64,000 nt of DNA from Brachypodium distachyon. Taxonomy: Eukaryota; Streptophyta; Magnoliopsida; Poales; Poaceae. The number at the start of each line of letters is the position of its first letter. The stretch's first letter is position 1. The stretch covers positions 22,408,555 to 22,472,554 of the forward strand of contig NC_016133.3 in NCBI RefSeq assembly GCF_000005505.3, read 5' to 3'. Positions 55,901-64,000 of this stretch are shown here, one piece after another. A program made the translations under genes and the position numbers. The notes under the pieces are model-generated. The model did not search any database, had not been told where the DNA came from, and was given only the letters and a program-made list of their open reading frames with translations.

Positions 55901-58900
55901 ATGCGCTCAAAGTACTGCTACTGGAGCAGGGATTACTTCGCCATGCGATAGTGGTGGTAAATACGGTGGACCTTCTGGTGGTACACCTTCATAAAGCTTC
56001 AGTAAGCTGATATGAAATACGTCATGAATACAAGTGGAAGGTAGCAGCTCCAGCTTGCAGGCGACACCTTTGACCTTGTTGATGATGTGGTAGGGACCGT
56101 AGTACCGAGGTCCAAATTTTCCTTTTGCTGCAGCAGGTAGGGTTGCTGCTGCTAGGTCATGAAGTCGGAGCCACGCATTCCTGTTGTTTTGTATTATGTG
56201 ACCAAGTAGATTACTTAGCTGATGAGTTTTGTGCATTATGTGATACAATTGATTTACCTACTGATTTGATTGCACAATATGATTATTTGCATGCTACACA
56301 TTCTGAACTACGTGATTGAGATGAGCTATGCAATATGGATGATGATTTACTACTCCCTCTGACCCATATTACTTGTCGAAATATTACATGTATTTAGACG
56401 CTTTTTAAACATAAATACATCCATATTTGGGCAAATTTGAGACAAGTAATATGGGTCGGAGGGAGTGTCTGTTTTTGGACATCGTAACTAATGAAACAAA
56501 TTGGATGATTGGCTTCATTGCTTTTTTTGAATGCACCTAGTGCTGAAATTCATTCTTCCTTTCATCTGAGTGCATCATTGCTTTCATTTTTGATAATAAT
56601 AAAGAGCTATGTGAGGATATACCTCATGTTTTGAATGAACCATGTGACATGATAGTTAAATATGTTTGGGATCGTGTACGTTTTCTTAGAAAGAACAAAG
56701 AGTTAGCTAGAATCTCGTTGAATAAGTCTTTGTGTTCTGTTATTATGGATAATGGATCCACCTATTTTATTGCCTTATGCTAGAAATAAGATAGCTGAAA
56801 TCACATGTTTAAGAACTTTCACAACATGTACCTACTACGACTTTAACCTGATTGGAGATTGTGTCATACACAAAGTTTTTAGTTCATGACATCTGTATAT
56901 CATGAGAAGACCTCCCTGATTTGAGAAAGTGTAATATTATGAAATTTCTTAATAATTTTGATACGACCTACAATATGGGTGCTGATTATAAACCAAATGG
57001 CTTGTTACAGGTTGTAGCTTGTAATTTGAGTAGTAGATATTTATTCAGCTATGTTAGGCTGGTTTTTGTTTCCAACACCATCAATAACCTTTTTTTTTTT
57101 GCGGGAAACACCATCAATAACCATGAGAGATTGGTTTAGCGATTGCTAAGGCACATTGTCTTGAGTGGGGTATAGTTGGATCATCAAGGTCATCTCCACC
57201 AAATCATTCGCATGTTTCTCATCAAAAGATCCGGTAATCCTAGTGCACATCAAATTTAATCTAGAAGAAGTGCGGGTGATGGGAATCCACTGCCTTGGGG
57301 TTAGTTTAAAGTATGGGCAGCAAGGATGTGCTCCGCCTTCTTGTCATCATTGGTGTTGGATTCAGGTAACATGCCATTCCCTGGCTTGCTGAGGGCCAGA
57401 TTATGGGCTCAGTCCTGCTGGCTGGTGTCCCGCAGATTGCCAGAGATGGAGTCGAACTTCTAGTCCTGGCCGTCTAATCTCTGGTTGCTGGCGTCCAAGC
57501 ACTTCATGAGGGCATTGAGGATACTGTTGATCTTCTGGACATCACCAGTGGTAGCGGTCATGACTGAACCAAATCTAGCACTAAGATGTTACAATGTGGG
57601 TAGGAGTTGGGGAGATGGCCCTGGACAGATGTGGGGCGACGTCCAGCCAAGAGGGAGGCTGCCACAACACATGAGCAGGGAGGAAATTAGGGGCAGGATA
57701 ACTGGGATAATTTTCTTCTTGCTTTACTCATTGATGCCGTTAGGCATTATATAGCCAGTTTACAACTTGGGGGCTAAGCCCGAACTAACAACTATGGGAA
57801 ATAACTAACTTGAGGATCAAGAAATATCGCTAGGAGATTTAAGTTGCTAAAGATAATTAGGGATAATACTTATCACCTTAAAGTTTCTGGCGTGGTCCCC
57901 TCCTTGGTGGCCTTCTTGCACCTCCTGTAGGCCATGCCACACATAACAGCATGTGACAATAGTATATCATTTGGCAATAGTATAGCTAAACCAAGCACAC
58001 AAGATGAAAGAAGTTGATAAATTGATATTCTTTCAGGTAAGTGCATACCTGAATGACTTGCTTTATATTACTTGCACTTGATGAATTGACAGGGTTAGCA
58101 TGTGTTGCTTTAGTAAAACATCTGAGTGATGATTTTGGCAGGCTAGTATCACTTAATTTGTTTAAACTATCAGCATCAGATGATTCTACTGCAGAAAACA
58201 TTAAAGAGGAAACTGTAGTTTATTTCTACTAAAAGGAATATGTGTTAATCAAACAAATTCATCCAATGTGCCTGACAAAGCATATAAATTTACCAACATT
58301 ATAATTCTTACCAGAAAAATGCCTCGTGTTGTTTGTATCTGCTCGTTTAGGTCTGCTGAATGAAGGCTTCAACAATGCAACATGTGCTGCAAAAGAGATT
58401 TTAATACAGAAAAAACTCCAGCCACTCACACTTGAACTATGAAAGAAATGAGATTGACCAAATTAAATGAAATTTTGTACACAAAATATCCATACTGGAC
58501 TATCTGGAACAACAAACATGATTTATTATCCTGAGACATTCTTTTATATTTCCTGATGATAAACAGAAGGAAGAAAATAAAATTTAATCCTACATTTGAA
58601 TGAGCTGGTTAGGACAATAGGTTGTGATTGAAAACCATGGCCGGTATAACCTTTGCCATTGCCAGTGCCATCATCATCCGAAGACAGAGCTTTCTCGTCA
58701 ACTTTAGTATTGCCCAACTTGGCACTCAAAGAGCAGAAGACAGCTGGTTTTGGGGTGCGGAAGTCTTGAAAGTAAATAAGCATTTAGCAGGTGTTAAATC
58801 AAAATTTCAGGCATACAAGCAACTACTTTTGACAAAATGTACCTAGAGTCAGTAATTTTTCTTTCAAATGTGGACGAGACAAACCAAAATCCTCTGAATA

Positions 58901-61900
58901 GTCAGCTCTTGCAGTGTGCACTGTTATGGCTTTCTTCCAACTAGGCAGAGTTGTTGCACAGTTAAGTATCAACTGCTCCTGCAACATTACAGTCCACGTT
59001 GAAAACAATAGAGGTCTAATATGTTCAACTTTTATAATCTTGTGATGACAAATAAAGGTTTACATATTTCAAAATGAGAACCTCAATTAAAACCAGTAAT
59101 AGCTATTTATCAATACAAGTGAAGTGCATTTACTTAACATGCATTTTCTTATTATTTAGTACTGCTATGAAGAAAGGAAAAAACAATATGACATGCTGAA
59201 CTTGAAAGGTCAATTAGTCAAGCAGTACCTTAATTACTAGTTGATGCTGGCCAAAGAAATTCCAAGCTGAAATAAGGAGCACAAGTTAAATATGATCCAA
59301 CAGTAACTATATATCAAGGTTGGCATTGTGTCTCTTGATATTTGATGACTTAGAAGCAGATAAATCAATCTCAATGAAAACAAATCCCGGCCAAAAAACG
59401 GAAACCAGAAATTTTAAAAAAGAACATAGAGAAACTGGCCAAAAAAGATTGACAACCATTTTTTCCAGGAAAAAGAAGAGAAATTTGTACGTTCATGGGA
59501 CTTGAACAATCATCGACTTGTATGCTTAAATGCCAAACCAAGCTGATTTTTTTTAGACTGGTCAAAATAAATCTCATATTACACAAAGAAATGGTTTCTG
59601 GCAAAGATTTGTTTCTCTGATTAAATGACTAGAAGCATGTAAGCCAATCCACAGTTCATAGAGAAAAACTTCAAAAGATAAACAAAAGAAAACCCCTCAC
59701 CTTTCAAAAATTCTATAAATGATCGCAAAGAAGACATTGCCTTTAATGCTCTAACAGATTTTAGGGCAGGTTGAAGTGCTGAACCTTGGAGGATGAATGA
59801 AGAAGGCAACCTACACAAGTTTGATAGCAGTAATTAAATCAGAATCTCAGATATATGTTAAGAAGAAAGTGGTAAGTTATAATGCTCAACATATCGGAAT
59901 CAACTGTTCAAAGTAGTTAATGCACAAGAGCATTTTGTAAGATAATAACCATTGCTTCTCCCAGGAATCTCCATGTGTCAGTTTGACTGCTGCATGATAA
60001 CTATAATTCGTCTCTAAACCATGCTGCGGAACACAAATCTTGTGAAATGAGAAAAAAATAAAATAAAGATTAATAGGATATGAAATTTCAAACTCTACCT
60101 TAATTGAACAAAACTCTATAAACTTGTCCAAGCTGTGTCCTGGAGGAAGTGATTTGCTAAAAGCTACAAAGTAAAAGAAATATCTTCAGAAGAATGAGCT
60201 ATGTTTTGATAAGTAATATGAAAACACTAGCTTACCAATCACATGGCATTCCTTAAGTGTTGGAAGAATTGCACAAGCTGTCTGAAGGTTACAACCATCC
60301 AAACTTACTTCCTTACTATGTTCGAATGTTTCCATCATACTGGAGCTAGCAATGTCAGAGATCTAAGAGCGATACACTATAGTTTATTGAACTATTTTCT
60401 GCTCGAAGGTACCCAATGAGCAACAGAGATTACCTTATGTGCAGTAAACCGAAATGCATCAGGTGAGACAATAAAGTCAAAATGATCATTTGGTCCAGAT
60501 CTGACTTCCTGTAGCCATTTCACAACCAAAGATTTGTAACCAGAACCATATACCATAAGCCCGTATTAAGAGAAAAATACAAATAACCGAAAATAGTGTA
60601 GTGAAATCATGTAGTGGCTCAACTGCAAAAGCACAAGATGGTGACTTCAAAGGAGAACAACTGTTTATGTAACACTACAGAAAGCACCCCAACTACCAAC
60701 AATCTGTGGTTATCTTAAATTTTTATACTTGTCTTGTTTCACTGAAATTAACTACTTTACCATCTTTGGTAGTAGAAAATTAACATTGTTTACATTCAAA
60801 TAACCATTTCAGGCTTATGCTTCATTAGTAAGGGTATAATAGTGCACTCACATATTGATGCTCAGATGGAAATGGCTGACAACAGTTCACGAAAATGTGC
60901 GTATTAATTGAAAATGTACGTATTAATTTTGTGAAATTGCGAACTATTGAGTTGCCAAGACTACTCAAAATATTCAAACATGGCACTTAAGTTTTCAAGT
61001 TAATTGTCCCTTTTCGACCAATCTACAAGTTGGTCACACTACAACTAAGTTGATTGTTACGGAATTAGGCCGAAGGAAGGTCAAAGATGACATCGAGGCA
61101 CGGTATTTGTTAACGGGGTTCGGCCGAAGCCTACATCCCCAGGGCATGACTACCGGCTCCTCCCCATAATACTGCAATGCCGGCCACCCTGGGCGACGGC
61201 ACAAGTTGCCGGCCCCACTGTGAGCCTATCGCTATTGTGTTGTAATGGTTACGTTGTGTGGCCACCCCTTAGTATGTAGGACCCGGGTTACTAGACTCCA
61301 ACACTGACTCCACCCTATACCACAATTACAACACCAAGTCCATGTAACCTACCTAGTACAATTATTATTCAAAACAAACTCAAGAAACTCTTGGTACACA
61401 AGACTTGGGTTGTCTTCTTTGTAGCTTACTGAGAGCTACCCGATGGATCTAACATGGCCTCTGACCCGCCGCCATCCTAGAACATCACCACCAAGGTTGG
61501 AACTCCATCCTTCATGACTCCACCAGCAAAAGTTCCCTCCTTGCAACTTCAAAAGATGCGAAGCCGTCCTCTCTCCTTTCATGATCTTAATGGCCTATGG
61601 CCTTTTCTACCTCTGAACGGAAATACATGCCAACATTTTGTAGGAGACCATGCGAAATTAGATTCCTCCTTAGCCCTGGCACATGCATCACCCCCTGAAG
61701 CACCCGCTCAACAACGTCATGCATCTTGAACTTGATGTCGCCTATGCCAACAACACGGTAGCCCAAGTCATCCCCCAGTAGACTAAACCATGTCACCAGA
61801 CTCATAAAAAGAGAGCCACTCCTTGTTGGGTGTCACATGATATCGGCTAGCTGAATCCAACATCTACGCTTCTTCTTTAATTGACCGCGTATCTGATATT

Positions 61901-63475
61901 AATAGAACAAAAGAGTTGCCATCTGAGTCATACTTTTCAGTTGTTGCGTTAGCACATGCCCCACCTTTCAGTTTCGGCCCTCTTCATATGTCCCCAATCC
62001 TTGCACTGCACCTTCTTCTTGTTCTTGGACGTACTCTCTGCCCCTTGTCCATTCCTGATCTCACCCCTGACAACCAAACCCTCGACATGAGAATTTGCAT
62101 CTACATCGTCTTTCCTGTTTTTCTTTTTCATATCATGTGCAAATAACGTTGCAGTAATATCCTCAATCTTGATGGTTTCCTTGCCATATATCAAAGTGGT
62201 GGATTAATGCTCACGAGACTATGGCAGTGCACATAAAAGAACTATGGAATTGTCTTCATCATCAACCTTCACATCCAGACATGCTAGATCAGCCACTTGT
62301 TACGAAATTAGGGGGGATGCAATATTAAGGATGACATCGAGATCGATGCACGATATTTGTTAACGAGGTTGGCCGAAGCCTACATCCCCGGAGCATGACT
62401 ACATGCGCTCCTCCCCATAATACTGCAATTCGGCCACCCTGGGCGGCGGCACAAGTCGCCAGCCCTCCTGCGAGCCTATCGCTATTGTGTTGTCATGGTT
62501 ACATTGTGTGGCCACCCCCTTATTATAGGACCCATGTTACTAGAGTCCAACACGGACTCCACACAAAATCAACATTGATTCGATTCCAATTGCATCGAGC
62601 TTCCTCAAACAAAGCTCGGGCCATGCAAGGTCTTCCTTACAAACTAAACAGTGATTTCTACTCCTATGTTGGATGGGGTTTGACCATGTTCTTTACATGA
62701 TCGCGTTCCAACCATTTCGTCACTGTGTGTCTGCATGGATCAGGTTTGAACTGACCATCCTGTAATCCTGCATAATCATGTCCACAAATGGAGAAGACAC
62801 GATGCAGCAATATAGCGCTTCTTGAACAGAGTCAGAAACACCATACCACATTCAACGCGCACAGATCAGTCCTCTCCTCACTTGCAGCAAACATCGTCTC
62901 AACATATATGCTCTCTCCGACAAAACTCCATCCATGCTCAAGCATCAAACAGCGCAGCCCACACTCAATCGCTTTCGCAACCAGCGAGCCCGAACACACC
63001 ACCTCCTCCTCCTCGCCGACCTTACAAAGAGCGCACCATATTAAATTAGCCTTGAAGTACTCATTTCAGCAAAGCGTCGAGCAGGTGAGGGGCGTGCGAC
63101 GATGGGAGGTTAGGCACTCACCGAAGCGATCGGGAAGGCGGCCGCGATCTTGGAGACTACCTCGTCGGCCGCGCGAGACTGGCATCTCTGCAAGGATCGG
63201 AACTCACAGGTTATAATTCTTCTCAGGAACCGCAACGAAGCATCATACTCTTACAAGAACCAGTTGAGGTTGTTTAGCGAGACCTGGTAGATTACGAGGG
63301 CATCGGTTGGGGGCTGCGGTAGGCACGCAAGACGGTGGCTGCGGGAAAGCCTGCAGCAGAGGATGTCGAGGTCGAGAGATGGGGCGGCGGCCGAGAAGGA
63401 AACCTGGCGGAGGAGGAACGGCGGCGGTGGCGCGGAGGAGGGGATGGCGCGCACGAGCACCTTGTTGCGGAACAT
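52922..63475 (-). CDS. SAP-domain protein, 16 exons, 602 residues, function unknown
   Basis: Exons, 5' to 3': 63475-63255, 63185-63122, 60508-60434, 60362-60236, 60163-60099, 60023-59950, 59810-59701, 59266-59229, 58978-58843, 58764-58594, 58386-58312, 58188-58049, 54565-54496, 53555-53380, 53281-53153, 53059-52922. All junctions are GT-AG, phases agree throughout, and 1809 bases give 602 residues plus TGA. The start MFRNKVLVRAIPS follows an in-frame stop. Middle parts include NDHFDFIVSPDAFRF and HTARADYSEDFGLS. From about residue 320 the chain is Ser/Lys-rich and probably disordered. The last 33 residues (LTVAELKGFLSTKK, SKEVLIQRASELL) fit a SAP domain, a DNA/RNA-binding helix-turn-helix of chromatin and repair proteins. 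A nuclear role is inferred; the family is not recognised. Exon 2 acceptor choice and a possible missed exon in the 2.6-kb intron are the weak points. Confidence 0.82.
53937..54012. mobile_element. Short Stowaway-like MITE in intron 13
   Basis: A 76-bp near-palindrome between TA dinucleotides. GATCCTAAATTCTTGTC faces GACAAGAATTTAGGATC, with an end CGGAGGGAG. It lies in the 940-bp intron between exons 13 and 14 of the SAP-domain gene. Confidence 0.85.
54870..55281. mobile_element. Mutator-type palindromic MITE in intron 12
   Basis: A 412-bp element flanked by a perfect 9-bp duplication TTTATATTT (54861-54869 and 55282-55290), the target size of Mutator elements. The ends GAGTAAAATGCA and TGCATTTTACTC lead into arms of about 190 bp sharing GATCACTGAACTTG, TTTTGGAAATC, GACGAAATATCCCA and GTACGTATGGGTCC. 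No coding capacity. Confidence 0.93.
55690..56248 (-). pseudogene. Gypsy integrase C-terminus and chromodomain-like end
   Basis: The minus strand reads NAWLRLHDLAAATLPAA, then GKFGPRYYGPYHIINKVKGV (the GPY/F integrase module), ACKLELLPSTCIHDVFHISL and LLKLYEGVPPEGPPYLPPL. It then continues, with stops, into GGRDVMWAMAYRWRKRATKE inside the LTR. This arrangement, with a chromodomain-like tail reading into the LTR, is that of plant chromoviral Gypsy elements. Only the pol end survives. Confidence 0.8.
56190..57150 (+). other. Unrelated segment within the decayed Gypsy element
   Basis: Plus-strand sequence with a short open frame (DYLADEFCALCDTIDLPTDL at about 56206-56265) of an unrecognised repeat protein, interrupted by a Stowaway MITE. 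It continues with AT-rich, broken reading frames. A 13-base ACCATCAATAACC is repeated around a T-run at about 57078-57122. It is probably part of another retroelement but is too short to name. Confidence 0.4.
56353..56465. mobile_element. Stowaway MITE
   Basis: A 113-bp element starting CTCCCTCTGACCCATATTAC after TA (56351-56352) and ending GTAATATGGGTCGGAGGGAG. The right-hand TA is changed to TG. It is the same subfamily as 52681-52790, sharing TTACTTGTCGAAATATTACA. Confidence 0.93.
57160..57561 (-). pseudogene. Gypsy gag, N-terminal remnant
   Basis: From ATG at 57561 the minus strand reads MTATTGDVQKINSILNALMK, CLDASNQRLDGQD, a stop, then FDSISGNLRDTSQQD, a coiled-coil-like start usual for chromoviral gag, followed by stops and broken frames to about 57160. 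It lies directly after the primer-binding side of the right-hand LTR. Confidence 0.6.
60509..61049. other. Intron 2 of the SAP-domain gene, left part
   Basis: AT-rich intron sequence between exon 3 and the deleted Copia element. A short duplication (GTGCGTATTAATTGAAAATG then TACGTATTAATTTTG) lies near 60897-60935. No further exon was recognised. Confidence 0.6.
61055..62574 (-). mobile_element. Deleted Copia element in intron 2 of the SAP-domain gene
   Basis: A 1520-bp element flanked by TTGAT (61050-61054 and 62575-62579). Its LTRs, about 280 bp each, are 61055-61333 and 62298-62574 and share GCCGAAGCCTACATCCCC, CTCCTCCCCATAATACTGCA, GAGCCTATCGCTATTGTGTT and GTGTGGCCACCCC. On the minus strand the LTR starts TGTTGATTTTG and ends CGTAACA. 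The interior keeps a gag zinc-knuckle remnant (62194-61949, CKDWGHMKR) and a GAG-pre-integrase remnant (61805-61587, VVGIGDIKFKMHD, HVPGLRRNLISHGLL). RT, RNase H and most of integrase are deleted. Confidence 0.9.
62580..63121. other. Intron 2 of the SAP-domain gene, right part
   Basis: Intron sequence between the Copia element and exon 2. The donor is GTGAGTGCC on the minus strand (63121-63113). No exon-like segment with matching phase was recognised. Confidence 0.6.
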
Positions 63476-64000
63476 GGCTATCGAGTGACTGCTCCGATGG
63501 GGCGTCTTATGACTTCAGCCAGAATTCCTTTACAGCTAGTCCCCCTCGCTCGCGTCATCTGCGTTTAGAATTCTGAAATTTATTTTAAATTTCAGAAACA
63601 ATTAGTTTGGCAGACGTGGAATTGGATGCAGAAATTTAATCTGAAGTTACGCGGAATCACAGTGTTTCTAAATACATCATTTCTTTCAAATTGTCTCTCA
63701 TTCTACAAATCCATGTGACATACATTGGATTTTGAATTCGGAATCTAAATTCAACCAAGTGAAATCCTATTAAAAATTACAAAATGAAATGAAACAAGGG
63801 ATACCAAACGAGCTGTTACGGTCCATTTGGTATCTCTCATTTTATTTCATTCGGTAGAAATGAAGTCTCAATTTTTTGATAGGATTTCTAAAAAACAACG
63901 GGTTTTTTTTTGCGAAAATATGTTTAAGTGATTCCCACCTCTCATCTAGACCACATGTCTTAAATCCAACGGTCCACGAGGAAAGTTTGTAAGTTTTCAC
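63476..64000. other. Upstream region of the SAP-domain gene with Tourist-like ends
   Basis: The first 70 bases upstream of the start codon are GC-rich and probably 5' UTR; beyond 63570 the DNA is AT-rich. Two Harbinger-like ends stand back to back: CAAGGGATACCAAACGAGC (63796-63814) and GGTCCATTTGGTATCTCTCA (63820-63839), continuing with mirrored ATTTTATTTCATT-type sequence. The partner ends were not placed. No clear TATA box was chosen. Confidence 0.45.

Larger units (their letters stand above)
55440..57948 (-). mobile_element. Decayed Gypsy element in intron 12 of the SAP-domain gene
   Basis: Two related segments, 55440-55762 and 57587-57948, look like its LTRs. They share TGTTA...GGGAGATG, AACTGGGATAATTTTCT, GGAAATAACTAACTTGA and, at the other end, CCTTGGTGGCC and GCCACATAACA-like sequence. 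In minus orientation the LTR starts TGTTATGTG, and TATA-like CTATATAATGCC is present at about 57747. Between them are a gag start (57561) and an integrase end (56248). Most of gag and pol is gone, and an unrelated segment (56190-57150) is inserted. GCATG lies on both outer sides (55437-55441, 57949-57953), possibly the target duplication. Confidence 0.75.

Overview
The window looks like nuclear DNA of a grass, most likely a pooid (Triticeae-like) species. It has GT-AG introns, Stowaway and Tourist MITEs, CACTA and Mutator-type elements, and heavily nested LTR retrotransposons, including one Copia LTR whose start resembles the Angela/WIS type. No prokaryotic operon, CRISPR array, rRNA or tRNA gene was recognised.

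Two host genes frame the window. At the left edge are the last two exons of a cytosolic ribosomal protein L15 gene (+, 296-831). At the right is a sixteen-exon gene (-, 63475-52922) whose exons join with consistent phases into a 602-residue protein ending in a SAP domain; its product is otherwise not recognised. Its two largest introns hold a deleted Copia element, a decayed Gypsy element and several MITEs. A broken piece of a HECT E3 ligase gene (UPL3/UPL4-like, about 38040-39075) keeps its introns and lies between two Helitron-like 3' ends.

The rest is nested mobile DNA. A LINE (+) runs from about 4440 to 30792 and is split at 9104/28166 by a 19-kb Gypsy element of the dual-RNase-H (Tat-like) type, with 5-bp target duplication ATGAG. 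That Gypsy element has taken up three solo LTRs (11430-12754, 19528-20427, 23682-26998), a 215-bp insertion inside RT and a Tourist MITE. It also carries an antisense gene between integrase and the 3' LTR. Next come a LINE fragment (31660-32938) and a fold-back element (32939-37229) holding a CACTA element (33629-36423).

A second LINE (-, 52435 to about 39692) is split by a TG...CA element (43495-50661, duplication AAGGG), which itself holds a 3.2-kb solo LTR (44635-47838, duplication AGAAG) of the same family as 23682-26998. In five cases removing the insert and one copy of the duplication restores a reading frame or exact host sequence, so the order of insertion can be read from the sequence. 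All boundaries, frames and counts were read by eye; family names rest on recalled family knowledge, not on a database search.
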